This document shows, in pieces, positions 26,344 through 35,042 of a stretch of 64,000 nucleotides of DNA. The translations under genes were made by a program, and so were the position numbers. This stretch comes from Planctomonas deserti (lineage in GTDB: Bacteria > Actinomycetota > Actinomycetes > Actinomycetales > Microbacteriaceae): NCBI RefSeq assembly GCF_003067705.1, contig NZ_QANL01000002.1, positions 744,001 to 808,000 on the forward strand, in the 5' to 3' direction. The notes under the pieces were generated by a model. It ran no database searches, had not been told where the DNA came from, and saw nothing but the letters and a program-made list of their open reading frames with translations. Every line of letters starts with the position of its first letter. Position 1 is the first letter of the stretch.

Positions 26344-28214
26344 CGCAGGACGCGGGGATCGACGCGCGGGGCGCAAGCGCCCAGGACGAGGCTTCGCGTG
26401 CGCACCGGATCGCCGAGCGCGCGTGGGCCGATTCGGAGCCGGAGCCACGGGTCTGGTCCGTCGGCCGCTGGGTGCTCGAGCGGCGCGGCGACGAGCTGGC
26501 GGATATCCGCTACGACGGGGTGCTCGTGCTGCGCAGCGTGCGGGCCGTCGCCCGTGACCGGGACTGGGACACCGTGCCCACGACGGTCGTGGGCGTGCGG
26601 GAGTCGGGCACCGGGTTCGAGATAGACCTGCGGATGACCGGCCTCGGCGCGGACCTCGAGGGGACGCTGTCCCTGACCGCGACCCCCGGTGCGGGCGACG
26701 GATCGGGCCGTGAGCGCGGCGACGAGCTGCACATCCGCTTCTCGGCGGTCTCGCACACCGACTTCCAGCGCAACCGCCTCGGGCTCGTCGTGCTGCACCC
26801 GCCCGCGGCCGCAGGCGCGCCGCTCGAGGTGACGTCGCCGTCCGGCGGCAGCACGCGGACGTCGTTCCCCGTCGAGATCGCCCCGCATCAGCCCGCCATG
26901 GACATCGCCTCCCTCGCCTGGCGTGCCGACGGCGTGCGCGTCGACCTGGCCTTCGCGGGCGACGTGTTTGAGATGGAGGACCAGCGCAACTGGACCGACG
27001 CCTCGTACAAGACCTACAGCACCCCGCTGACGCTGCCGTTCCCCGTGCTGGTGACCGGGGGCACGATGGTCGAGCAGTCCATCACCCTGCGCTGCGACGC
27101 CACGCCTGCGACCGGCGCAGCGTCCGACGCGGGCGACCGACCCGCGCCCGTCCGACTGCGGCTGGCGCCGGCCGGGCGCCCCCTGCCGTCGATCGCGGTC
27201 GGCGCCTCCACCGCCGCGGGGGCCCGTCCCACCGGGCTACCTGTTGTCGGCGACGCCCTGCTCGTCGAGCTCGAGACCGCCACGCCGAGCTGGCGGGCCG
27301 CCCTCCGCCGCGCGCTCGACGAGGCCGACGGCCGCTCGCTCGACGTGCGCGTCGTCGCAGCCGGTGCCGACCAGGTGAACGCCGCGCTCGACGCGCTCGC
27401 CGGCCTTCCGATCGCCCGGCTCGGCGTGTTCTCGCCGCGCTCGCACGTCAGCGAGCCCGCCCTCTGGGAGGCCCTGGAGAACGGCGTGAACGCGCGCGGC
27501 ATCGTCGCGGAGCTGGTCGGGGGTGCGCGCTCGCACTTCACCGAGCTCAACCGCAGGCACCAGGACCTGCCCGGTGACATCCCGGCGCTCACCTTCAGCA
27601 TCACGCCGCAGATGCACGCCCGCGAACGGGCCCAGCTCGTGGAATCCATCCCGATGCAGCGGCTCGTCGCGGAGAACGCGGTGCGGATCGGCGCGGGCCG
27701 GCCCGTGCACGTCGGTCCCGTCACCCTCCGGTCCCGGTTCAACGCCGTCGCCACCTCGGCTCCGGCGGGCGGCGACACCGACGACGTCGAGGGCGGCTAC
27801 GGCGCCGAGCACGTGCCCGGCGCGACCGACGCCCGTCAGGTCTCCGCCGCGCTCGCGGCCTGGACCGTGGCGAGCGCCTCGGCCCTCGCCGTTCCCGGAG
27901 TGGCCGGCATCACCTACTTCGAGGAGTGGGGTCCGCGGGGCCTCGTCGGCGGGGACGGCCGACCCTTCCCCGTCGCGACGGCGCTCTCCTGGCTGCACGC
28001 GCTCGCCGGTCGCTCGGCGCTCCAGGCGGACGGGGACCTTCCGACGGGGCTCTGGGTCGTCGGCGCCGACGTGGACGGTGCCGCGGAGATCCTGCTCGCC
28101 AACCTCACGCCGGACGACATGGCCGTCACGATCGAGGCACCCGGCGTCGGGAACGAGCCGGTGACGGTTCGCGCCTACGGCATCGCGCGGGTGCCCGCGG
28201 CACGGGCGCACTGA
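26340..28214 (+). CDS. D-apionate lactonase-like protein (ApnL family, tentative)
   Basis: A 624-residue protein starting at a GTG that overlaps the SDR stop. No signal peptide. Features: an N-terminal beta-rich part with VLVLRSVRAVARDRDWDT, a conserved FEMEDQRNWTDASYKTY stretch, then a TIM-barrel-like C-terminal half (VAGITYFEEWGPRGL, LSWLHALAGR). From memory these segments match the ApnL family, which opens D-apionolactone in apiose breakdown; no search was possible. Flanking SDR and COG3618-type lactonase genes support a sugar-oxidation pathway. If not ApnL, it is a GH-A-like protein of unknown specificity. Confidence 0.55.
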   Translation: MTQDAGIDARGASAQDEASRAHRIAERAWADSEPEPRVWSVGRWVLERRGDELADIRYDGVLVLRSVRAVARDRDWDTVPTTVVGVRESGTGFEIDLRMTGLGADLEGTLSLTATPGAGDGSGRERGDELHIRFSAVSHTDFQRNRLGLVVLHPPAAAGAPLEVTSPSGGSTRTSFPVEIAPHQPAMDIASLAWRADGVRVDLAFAGDVFEMEDQRNWTDASYKTYSTPLTLPFPVLVTGGTMVEQSITLRCDATPATGAASDAGDRPAPVRLRLAPAGRPLPSIAVGASTAAGARPTGLPVVGDALLVELETATPSWRAALRRALDEADGRSLDVRVVAAGADQVNAALDALAGLPIARLGVFSPRSHVSEPALWEALENGVNARGIVAELVGGARSHFTELNRRHQDLPGDIPALTFSITPQMHARERAQLVESIPMQRLVAENAVRIGAGRPVHVGPVTLRSRFNAVATSAPAGGDTDDVEGGYGAEHVPGATDARQVSAALAAWTVASASALAVPGVAGITYFEEWGPRGLVGGDGRPFPVATALSWLHALAGRSALQADGDLPTGLWVVGADVDGAAEILLANLTPDDMAVTIEAPGVGNEPVTVRAYGIARVPAARAH

Positions 28215-28238
28215 CCGGAATGCGCTGACAGGGGTGGC

Positions 28239-28268
28239 CTGACCGCGACCCTGCCCTGCGCCTACTAT
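28239..28268 (+). promoter_or_regulatory. Promoter of the amidohydrolase gene
   Basis: CTGACC (28239-28244), an 18-bp spacer and TACTAT (28263-28268), giving a leader of roughly 45 bases. This suggests that the amidohydrolase can be expressed independently of the SDR/lactonase pair. Confidence 0.5.
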
Positions 28269-28318
28269 TCGTACTGGATTCGGTCGCACTCGCCGGCGGG
28301 GGCCGGGAAGGAACGCAC

Positions 28319-29212
28319 GTGATCATCGACGCCCACCAGCACGTCTGGGATCGGGAGAAAGCCGCGTACGACTGGCTGGGGCCGCACCTCGCGCCCATCG
28401 ACCGCACCTTCTCCTTCGAGGAGTCCCGGGATGCGCTGCGGCGGGCCGGTATCACCGCATCCGTTCTCGTGCAGGCGGCCGACAACGACGAGGACACCGA
28501 CCTGATGCTCGAGACGGCGGAGCGCTGTCCCGAGGTCGTGGGCGTGGTCGCCTACGTGCCGCTCGCGGATCCCTCACGCGCCGCCGAGCGACTGGCGGAG
28601 CTGCGCCGCTCGAAGGTCGTGGTCGGGGTGCGGAACCTCATCCACGACCTGCCCGACCCGGACTGGCTCCTGCGGCCGGACGTCTACCGGGGTCTGACCG
28701 CGGTGCAGCGGGCGGGACTCGCCTTCGACCTGGTCTCCGTGCTGCCGCGCCACCTCGAGCACGCGACCACGATCGCTCGGCGGCACCCCGGCCTCCGCAT
28801 CGTCGTCGACCACCTCTCGAAGCCGCCGATCGGCGGGGACGATCGCGAGCCCTGGTGGACGCTCATCGAGGAGGCCGCGCGCAATCCGCTCGTCTACGCC
28901 AAGATCTCCGGACTGTACGGCACCGTCGGCGGCCCCGATGCCTGGACGGTCGACGGCATCCGCCCCTTCTTCCACCGGGCGCTCGAGGTGTTCGGCCCCG
29001 ATCGGCTGATGTACGGGGGCGACTGGCCGGTGTCGATCACGGCGGGCGGTTACGACCGGGTGTGGGCGGCGCTGTCCGAGCTGATCGGCGAGCTCTCGCC
29101 CGACGAGCGGGCGGCCATCCTCTCCGACACCGCGTACGCGTTCTACCGCCTCGATGACCGCCGGCTCGCGGCGGCGTCCGCCGCTGCCGCTGCATCGCCT
29201 TCGGCGGAATAG
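28319..29212 (+). CDS. Amidohydrolase family 2 protein (COG3618, sugar lactonase-like)
   Basis: A 297-residue TIM-barrel metal hydrolase with the N-terminal DAHQHVW (H6, H8), a conserved VVDHLSKPP, and MYGGDWPV near the C-terminus supplying the catalytic Asp. This group includes L-fuconolactonase, L-rhamnono-lactonase and 2-pyrone-4,6-dicarboxylate hydrolases. GTG start with GGGAAGGAA upstream. Together with the SDR it resembles a dehydrogenase-lactonase pair for non-phosphorylative sugar oxidation. Specific sugar unknown. Confidence 0.85.
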   Translation: MIIDAHQHVWDREKAAYDWLGPHLAPIDRTFSFEESRDALRRAGITASVLVQAADNDEDTDLMLETAERCPEVVGVVAYVPLADPSRAAERLAELRRSKVVVGVRNLIHDLPDPDWLLRPDVYRGLTAVQRAGLAFDLVSVLPRHLEHATTIARRHPGLRIVVDHLSKPPIGGDDREPWWTLIEEAARNPLVYAKISGLYGTVGGPDAWTVDGIRPFFHRALEVFGPDRLMYGGDWPVSITAGGYDRVWAALSELIGELSPDERAAILSDTAYAFYRLDDRRLAAASAAAAASPSAE

Positions 29213-29261
29213 GACGGGGCCTCGCCGACCGCAGTGGGCGTCCCAACGGGCCGTATCGCTG

Positions 29262-30392
29262 TCAGGCGCGGCGGGACACCGCGACGGTGAACTTGGCGTT
29301 GCGTCCGGCGATCTCCGTCTGCCCGACGGTCGAACGCAGAAAACCCTGGTAGCCGAGCGGGGTGTTGAACACCGTCCACAGCTCGCCGCCCGGCCGGAGC
29401 ACCCGCGCGGCCGCCCCGAAGAGCCTGAGCGCCGGGCCCGTGTGCACCGAGGTTCCGATGTGGAACGGCGGGTTGCAGACGATGAGGTCGGCGCTCCCGT
29501 CCGCCAGCTGCGCCATCGCGTCGTCCCGAATCACCGTCACCCGGTCCGACAGTCCGTTGAGGGCCATCGTCTCGGTGGCGCTCGCGGCGGCCGCGCTCGA
29601 CTGGTCGGTCGCGATCACCCGAAGCTCCGGTCGCGCGCGGGCGAGGGACGCCGCGAGGATGCCGGTGCCAGAGCCGAGGTCGACGGCGGTGCCGGCGTCG
29701 GGCAGCATCCGGTCCTGGAACTCCAGCAGGAAGCGGGTGCCGAGGTCGAGGGCTGTGCCACCAAAGACCGCGCCGTGAGCCGAGACCTCGAGGCCGAGGT
29801 CGGGCACCGTGCGGCGCACGGGGAAGCGGTTCGGCGGCAGCGCATCCCGCACGCCCCGCGCGACGAGGAGGCGCGACTTCTGCCGGGCGAGCGTCGCCGT
29901 CACGTCCGAGAAGCAGGACTCGAGCACGCCGTTCATGGCCCGGGTCAGGTGCTTGATCCGGCCGCCGGCGAGCACGACCACGTCGGGGTGAGCGTGCCGG
30001 GCGACGACCTGCACGATCTCCTCGAGGGCGTCGAGACTCTTCGGCAGCTGCAGGAGCACGACCCGCGCATCGCTGACCAGCTCGGGGGAGAGGTCGTGCA
30101 CGGACATGCGCTCGGTCAGGCCGAGGCGCTCGGCGTTGGACAGGAGGGCGAGCTCGCCGGTGAGCGCGTCCTGGTGCGCGCGGATCCCGCTCAGCCCGTA
30201 CTGCCCGGCGGCGCCGAGGGCGAGTGCGCCGTAGTGGTCGTTGATCACCGTCACGTCGCCCGGGGCGGCCACGGCGAGCAGGGGCGCGGCCTCATCGAGC
30301 AGGTAGCGGTCGGTCGCGTCCACCGCGAAGAGGTTCTCCGCCTCCACGTCGGGGTGCCGCCGGAGGTCATCGAACGGGAACTCCTCCACCAT
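29262..30392 (-). CDS. Class I methyltransferase, RlmG/RsmC-like (rRNA guanine-N2)
   Basis: A 376-residue two-domain protein: an N-terminal degenerate methyltransferase-like domain (about 1-190) and a C-terminal active domain with the SAM motif VDLGSGTG and the catalytic NPPFH about 65 residues later, typical of guanine-N2 methyltransferases. Length and layout match RlmG (23S G1835) and RsmC (16S G1207). The ATG at 30392 has a G-rich Shine-Dalgarno sequence; a GTG two codons upstream is possible. Convergent with the amidohydrolase gene. Confidence 0.82.
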   Translation of the reverse strand: MVEEFPFDDLRRHPDVEAENLFAVDATDRYLLDEAAPLLAVAAPGDVTVINDHYGALALGAAGQYGLSGIRAHQDALTGELALLSNAERLGLTERMSVHDLSPELVSDARVVLLQLPKSLDALEEIVQVVARHAHPDVVVLAGGRIKHLTRAMNGVLESCFSDVTATLARQKSRLLVARGVRDALPPNRFPVRRTVPDLGLEVSAHGAVFGGTALDLGTRFLLEFQDRMLPDAGTAVDLGSGTGILAASLARARPELRVIATDQSSAAAASATETMALNGLSDRVTVIRDDAMAQLADGSADLIVCNPPFHIGTSVHTGPALRLFGAAARVLRPGGELWTVFNTPLGYQGFLRSTVGQTEIAGRNAKFTVAVSRRA

Positions 30393-30516
30393 GCGCACCC
30401 CCGATCCGTCGCATCCATTCTGCCGTGCCTCACCGGTGCTCCCCGCGTGCGGGTGCGCGGACGGGATCCGGACCAGGGGAGGGTCGGCGGCCGGTGGGGG
30501 CCGGAGGGGTGGCGAT

Positions 30517-30522
30517 TAGGCT
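30517..30522 (+). promoter_or_regulatory. Leaderless-type -10 (TAGGCT) for the nitrilase gene
   Basis: TAGGCT ends exactly 6 bases before the ATG at 30529, so the first transcribed base should be at or next to the A of ATG. There is no Shine-Dalgarno sequence, which agrees with a leaderless mRNA. Confidence 0.55.
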
Positions 30523-30528
30523 CATTCC

Positions 30529-31386
30529 ATGCCTGCCCCCGAGACTTCCGCGGTCGCTGAGACCGCCTCAACCGCCTTCGGCGTGGCGGTCGCCCAGTTC
30601 GCGCCGGGCGACGACCGACGGGCGAACCTCGCGGAGATTCGTCGCCTCACCGCGGTGGCCGTGCAGCGCGGCGCCTCGCTCGTCGTGTTCCCGGAGTACT
30701 CCTCGTTCTTCCCGGGTGATCTCGGCGAGGCCTACCTCGCGGCGGCCGAGGCCCTCGACGGCGAGTTCGTCGGGGCACTGAGCGGCATTGCCGCGGAGCT
30801 GGGCGTGCACGTCGTGGCCGGGATGGTCGAGGCCACCGCGGAGGGAACGCGCGTGTCGAACACGCTCGTCGCCGTCGACCCGGAGCGCGGCCTGGTGGCC
30901 CGGTATCGCAAGGTGCACCTCTACGACGCGTTCGGGCAGCGGGAGAGCGAGTGGATCGCGCCCGGGGCCATCGAGGAGCCCGAGACGTTCGAGGTGGCGG
31001 GCATGCGTGTCGGCATGCAAACCTGTTACGACATCCGCTTCCCCGAGGTCACCAGGCGGCTGGTCGACGCCGGGGTCGACCTCGTGCTTGTGCCGGCGGA
31101 GTGGGTGCGCGGGCCCCTCAAGGAGCACCACTGGCGCACGCTCGTCACGGCGAGGGCGCTCGAGAACACGATCTTCGTCGCGGCGGCGGACCATGCTCCG
31201 CCGGTCGGCGTCGGCAATAGCATGGTCGTCGACCCGATGGGCGTCGAAGTGACGACGATCGGGGAGGGCACCGATGTCGCGGTCGCGTGGGTATCGGCGG
31301 AGCGCCTCGCGGGCGTCCGCCGCGTCAACCCGGCCCTGGCTCTCCGCCGCTTCACGGTCATCCCGCGCGACACCCCGCCCGCCTGA
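30529..31386 (+). CDS. Carbon-nitrogen hydrolase (nitrilase superfamily)
   Basis: A 285-residue member with the full Glu-Lys-Cys triad: E56 in VVFPEYS, K128 in YRKVHLYD and C166 in QTCYDIRFPE. The YRKVHLYDAFG context is typical of the Nit branch (omega-amidase / deaminated glutathione amidase), so a small-molecule repair amidase is most likely. Expressed from a leaderless-type promoter. Its 3' end runs into the repeat array. Confidence 0.88.
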   Translation: MPAPETSAVAETASTAFGVAVAQFAPGDDRRANLAEIRRLTAVAVQRGASLVVFPEYSSFFPGDLGEAYLAAAEALDGEFVGALSGIAAELGVHVVAGMVEATAEGTRVSNTLVAVDPERGLVARYRKVHLYDAFGQRESEWIAPGAIEEPETFEVAGMRVGMQTCYDIRFPEVTRRLVDAGVDLVLVPAEWVRGPLKEHHWRTLVTARALENTIFVAAADHAPPVGVGNSMVVDPMGVEVTTIGEGTDVAVAWVSAERLAGVRRVNPALALRRFTVIPRDTPPA

Positions 31387-31395
31387 CGCGCATAC

Positions 31396-31596
31396 GGTCC
31401 CTGAGTCCGTCGAAGGGACGCGACACACACGGTCCCTGAGCTTGTCGAAGGGACGCGCAGCACAAGCGGTCCCTGAGCCCGTCGAAGGGACGCGACACAT
31501 ACGGTCCCTGAGCTTGTCGAAGGGACACGACAAGTACGGTCCCTGAGCCTGTGTAAGGGTCGCAACACACACGGTCCCTGAGCCTGTCGAAGCGAC
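31396..31596. repeat. Tandem array of six GGTCCCTGAGC...GTCGAAGGGAC units
   Basis: Six copies of a 24-base unit at 31396, 31431, 31468, 31503, 31538 and 31573, spaced 35, 37, 35, 35 and 35 bases. Copy 5 is degenerate (GTGTAAGGGTC), and copy 6 has GCGAC. The 11-13-base gaps are themselves similar (GCGACACACAC type), so the true unit is about 35 bases. Each can form a small stem from GTCCCT/AGGGAC. The 320-bp space between the nitrilase and HNH genes holds nothing else apart from a T-rich stretch at 31633-31670. Confidence 0.85.
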
Positions 31597-31706
31597 GCAA
31601 AGACACCTCGTCGCGACCCCTCCTCCACACTCTCCTTCTCTTGCTACTTAGCCACAAATATCCAGGTCAGCAGCCGAATGTCGGTGGTCGGTGAGACCAT
31701 AGGGGC

Positions 31707-33092
31707 ATGAACAGCCCGACCCTGGCGGAGCTCACGGAGGCGGTCTCGACCGCGGTACCCGTGGCGTCCCTGTGCGGGCTGAACGACGAGAATTTGCTCG
31801 CCCTCACCCGGCAGATCGAGGCGCTCGGCCGCTACGCCGACGCGCTCCGGGTGACGGCAGCGGGAGAGATCGCAGCGCGGTCCCGGACGGAGGACGGACC
31901 GGCCGGTCTCGCCGCTCGGAAGGGCTGCCGCAGTGCGAACGAACTCCTGCAGCGCCTCACCCAGATCTCCGGCGCCACGGGCGCATCCCGTCTCGGGTTG
32001 GCCGCCCTGACGCGGCCGGACACTGCGCTCTCCGGTGCGGCGATGCCGGCCAAGTTCGACCACGTCCGCGCCGCCCTCGAGACCGGCGAGCTGGGCGTGG
32101 ACGCCGCGATCGCGCTGACGAAGAACCTCGCGCCGCTGCAGGACCGGGTGCACCCCGACGCCCTCGACGCTGCCGAGAAGGAGCTCGTGGCCGCGGCAAC
32201 CGGTACCTCGCCCGACAGCAGCGTCCCCGCGTCGGCGGACGAGATCCGCATCCAAGCATCGGTCTGGCGCGCCACCCTCGACTCGGACGGGCTCGAACCC
32301 GACGAGGCGCACGCGATGGCCAAGCGGAGCTTCCGCCTCGGCCCCGAACGCAACGGACTCATCCCCGTGAGCGGCGGACTCCTGCCCGAAGCGGCGGGCC
32401 GAGTGAAGCGACTATTCGACGCGTACCTCACTCCGACGACCGCGCCAGCGTTCCTCACTGACGAGGAACTCGCGGCAAAGGACGCGGTCAAGGACCCGCG
32501 GACGAAGGACCAGCAGCGCCACGACATCCTCGTCGGCGTCCTCGACGCCATGGCCCGCAGCGGCGACACCCCGACCGTCGGCGGCGCCGCACCCACCGTG
32601 CTCGTGACGGTGCGGGCGGAGGATTTGGACACTGGCGGCGCAGGCTACGCGGACGGGGTCGACTCGCCCCTGTCACCCACCACGGTTCAACAGCTGGTGT
32701 GTAGCGGCGGCACGCAAAAGGTGCTGATCGGCAGAAACGGGCGCATCCTCAAGCTGGGCTCGGCGGAGCGGTGCTTCACCGCACCACAGCGCAGGGCGAT
32801 CACCGCCCGGGACGGTGGCTGCCTCATCCCCGGTTGCTCGATCCCCGCAGGCTGGTGCGAGGTCCACCACGTCATCCCCGCGGCAGACGGCGGGCCGACG
32901 CACCCGGACAACGGCGTCCTCCTGTGCTGGTTCCACCACCGCACCATCGACACCTCAGGCTGGGCGATCCGCATGCGCGCCGGAGCACCCGAGGTACAAG
33001 CGCCGCCATGGCTGGACCACACCCGCCGATGGCGCCCAGCAACAAAGAGCCGAACCGCGACGGCGGCGCGCGTGAGCCGACACGGACCGTGA
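31707..33092 (+). CDS. HNH endonuclease, DUF222 (13E12 repeat) family
   Basis: A 461-residue protein with an N-terminal helical DUF222 domain (about 30-300) and a C-terminal HNH nuclease with CLIPGCSIPAGWCEVHHVIP and DNGVLLCWFHHRTID, giving the zinc Cys residues and the catalytic His. These genes exist in many copies in actinobacterial genomes and behave like selfish or mobile elements; their DNA target is unknown. It is flanked on both sides by the GGTCCCTGAGC repeat, which may mark insertion or homologous exchange. No Shine-Dalgarno sequence is seen. Confidence 0.92.
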   Translation: MNSPTLAELTEAVSTAVPVASLCGLNDENLLALTRQIEALGRYADALRVTAAGEIAARSRTEDGPAGLAARKGCRSANELLQRLTQISGATGASRLGLAALTRPDTALSGAAMPAKFDHVRAALETGELGVDAAIALTKNLAPLQDRVHPDALDAAEKELVAAATGTSPDSSVPASADEIRIQASVWRATLDSDGLEPDEAHAMAKRSFRLGPERNGLIPVSGGLLPEAAGRVKRLFDAYLTPTTAPAFLTDEELAAKDAVKDPRTKDQQRHDILVGVLDAMARSGDTPTVGGAAPTVLVTVRAEDLDTGGAGYADGVDSPLSPTTVQQLVCSGGTQKVLIGRNGRILKLGSAERCFTAPQRRAITARDGGCLIPGCSIPAGWCEVHHVIPAADGGPTHPDNGVLLCWFHHRTIDTSGWAIRMRAGAPEVQAPPWLDHTRRWRPATKSRTATAARVSRHGP

Positions 33093-33102
33093 GCTCCACC
33101 AC

Positions 33103-33145
33103 GGTCCCTGAGCTCCACCACGGTCCCTGAGCTTGTCGAAGGGAC
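33103..33145. repeat. One full and one half GGTCCCTGAGC repeat after the HNH gene
   Basis: A half unit GGTCCCTGAG at 33103-33112 and a complete 24-base unit at 33122-33145, separated by CTCCACCAC, which also precedes the first half copy. With the array at 31396-31596 this brackets the HNH gene with the same repeat family in the same orientation. Confidence 0.75.
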
Positions 33146-33174
33146 GCAAGCGGCAGACGTTCGAGACGCGCGTC

Positions 33175-34377
33175 CTAGCGCAGAGAGCGGAGGCCCGCGA
33201 GTTGGGCAGCGGCCCGCTCGAGCACGTCGACGCGTTTGCAGAACGCGAATCGCATCAGGGACGACAGCTCCCGGGCCGCGGGCTCGTGGCAGAACGCGGA
33301 GATGGGGATCGCTACAACACCGGCGAGCTCCGGCAAGCGCCGGCACAGGTCCGCGGCGTCCTGGAACCCGAGTGGGGCGGCATCCGCCGTGATGAAGTAC
33401 GACCCACGCGGGCTGCCTACCTCGAATCCCGCCGCCCGCAGACCCTTGGCGAGCAGGTCGCGCTTGTGCGCCAGATCCGCCGCGATGTGGTCGAAGTACG
33501 AGTCGGGCAAGCCGAGGCCGAGCGCGATCGCCGGCTGGAACGGCGCGCCGTTCACGTAGGTGAGGAACTGCTTCACGGCGACGATCGCGCCGACGATCTC
33601 CCGCGGCGCCGTCAGCCAGCCGATCTTCCACCCCGTCGTGTTGAAGGTTTTGCCGCCCGACGAGATGGTGATGGTCCGATCCCGCGCGCCGGGCAGGGTG
33701 GCGATCGGGATGTGCTCGACCTCGAAGGTCAGGTGCTCGTACACCTCGTCGGTCACGAGGAGTGCATCGTGCTGATGGGCGAGCTCGACCAGCAGTTCCA
33801 GGGTTTCGCGCTCCAGCACAGTCCCGGTGGGGTTGTGCGGATTGTTGATCAGGATGATGCGCGTGCGGTCGGTGACGGCGCGCCGCAGTTCGTCGTGGTC
33901 CGGCTGGAAGTCGGGCGCGCGCAGGGTGACGGTCGTGTGCACGGCGTCGGCCAGGCCGATGAGTCCGCCGTAGGCGTCGTAGAACGGCTCGAGCGTCAGC
34001 ACCTCGTCGCCGGGCTCGACCAGCGCGAGCAGGGTCGCCGCGAGCGCCTCCGTTGCACCGGCGGTCACCAGGACCTCCTGATCCGGATCCACCGATAGCC
34101 CGTAGAAGCGCTTCTGATGGGCGGCGATCGCCTCCCGAAGAACCGGCATGCCGAGTCCCGGCGGGTACTGGTTGATGCCGTCCGCGATCGCCCGCCGGGC
34201 CGCCTCAAGCACCTCGGCCGGGCCGTCCTCATCAGGGAAGCCCTGACCCAGGTTGATCGCGCCCGTGCGCGCCGCAAGCGCGCTCATCTCGGCGAAGATC
34301 GTCGTGCCCGGAGTTCCGTCGTCGTTGAGCAGCATGGCGCCGCTCGCGGCTCGAAGCCACGCCCCTCGTACGCTCAT
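33175..34377 (-). CDS. PLP-dependent aminotransferase, class I/II
   Basis: A 400-residue fold-type I aminotransferase with INLGQGFPDEDGP, NNPHNPTG, TDEVYEHL and the PLP lysine in SSGGKTFNTTGWKIGW. The FNTTGWKIGW context is characteristic of the kynurenine / methionine (YbdL, KAT) branch. The ATG at 34377 is chosen because TACGGT stands exactly 6 bases upstream of it (leaderless type); a start 14 codons earlier would lie over that promoter. Confidence 0.9.
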   Translation of the reverse strand: MSVRGAWLRAASGAMLLNDDGTPGTTIFAEMSALAARTGAINLGQGFPDEDGPAEVLEAARRAIADGINQYPPGLGMPVLREAIAAHQKRFYGLSVDPDQEVLVTAGATEALAATLLALVEPGDEVLTLEPFYDAYGGLIGLADAVHTTVTLRAPDFQPDHDELRRAVTDRTRIILINNPHNPTGTVLERETLELLVELAHQHDALLVTDEVYEHLTFEVEHIPIATLPGARDRTITISSGGKTFNTTGWKIGWLTAPREIVGAIVAVKQFLTYVNGAPFQPAIALGLGLPDSYFDHIAADLAHKRDLLAKGLRAAGFEVGSPRGSYFITADAAPLGFQDAADLCRRLPELAGVVAIPISAFCHEPAARELSSLMRFAFCKRVDVLERAAAQLAGLRSLR

Positions 34378-34383
34378 GCGCCC

Positions 34384-34389
34384 ACCGTA
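34384..34389 (-). promoter_or_regulatory. Leaderless-type -10 (TACGGT) for the aminotransferase gene
   Basis: On the minus strand TACGGT is followed by GGGCGC (6 bases) and then the ATG at 34377, the same spacing as at other genes of this window. Confidence 0.5.
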
Positions 34390-34469
34390 CCCGCAGGACG
34401 CCCTCGGCCCGCCCACCATGACGCTCGCATCGCTGTGGAAAAACCTGTCCGGCGGTGGGGCTGCTGCTC

Positions 34470-34475
34470 TACCGT
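34470..34475 (+). promoter_or_regulatory. Leaderless-type -10 (TACCGT) for the lipoprotein gene
   Basis: TACCGT is followed by TTCGGC (6 bases) and the ATG at 34482. This decides the start nine codons inside the longest open frame. Confidence 0.5.
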
Positions 34476-34481
34476 TTCGGC

Positions 34482-35042
34482 ATGAGGACTGCGCGGCGGC
34501 ATCCCATCCGTGTCGTGACGGTCACCGCTGCCCTGTTGCTCGTCCTCGTCGGCTGCACGCAACCGTCCCCCGAGCCGACTCCGACGCCCTCGCCCGCCCC
34601 CAATCCGGTCTTCGCGTCGGATGAGGAGGCCCTGGCGGCGGCGGAGAAGGCGTACGCGGACTACCTCGCCATGTCGGACCTGATCGCACAGGAGGGCGGT
34701 GCGCACCCGGAGCGAATGGAAGAGGTGGCTACGGGTGAAGCGCTAACCGATGGAATCGCTGACGCTGCCCGGTACGAGGAGTCCGGCTATTTCGGTGTTG
34801 GCGTCTCGAAGTTCGATCGCATGAGTGTGCAGTCACGTACCGATGGGCCACCACCGACCCTTCGCACCTATGTCTGTCTCGATGTCTCGGGCACCAAAAT
34901 TGTGGACTCTTCTGGGACCACTGTCGTTGAGACTCCCGGTTCGCCTCGAACGCCGCTTGAAGTCTCCTTCGAGCGAGTCGAACGAGGGGGAAGCTGGCTT
35001 GTCTCCGACTCAGTCCTCTGGGAGGGAGCTAATTTTTGCTAA
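34482..35042 (+). CDS. Hypothetical lipoprotein
   Basis: 186 residues. A basic N-terminus (MRTARRHPIR), a hydrophobic stretch and LVLVGC give a lipoprotein signal, followed by a Pro/Thr-rich spacer (PSPEPTPTPSPAPNP) and a compact domain of about 130 residues starting DEEALAAAEKAYADYLA. I do not recognise the domain; similar-looking small lipoproteins are common in Microbacteriaceae. It overlaps the following secreted-protein gene by 7 bases, so the two probably work together at the cell surface. Its 3' half is less GC-rich than its neighbours. Confidence 0.72.
   Translation: MRTARRHPIRVVTVTAALLLVLVGCTQPSPEPTPTPSPAPNPVFASDEEALAAAEKAYADYLAMSDLIAQEGGAHPERMEEVATGEALTDGIADAARYEESGYFGVGVSKFDRMSVQSRTDGPPPTLRTYVCLDVSGTKIVDSSGTTVVETPGSPRTPLEVSFERVERGGSWLVSDSVLWEGANFC

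Noticed and set aside
31396-31596. CRISPR-like array of 24-base repeats
   Set aside because: Spacers are only 11-13 bases and resemble each other, repeats vary in sequence, and there are no cas genes. It is a tandem repeat of a REP-like unit.
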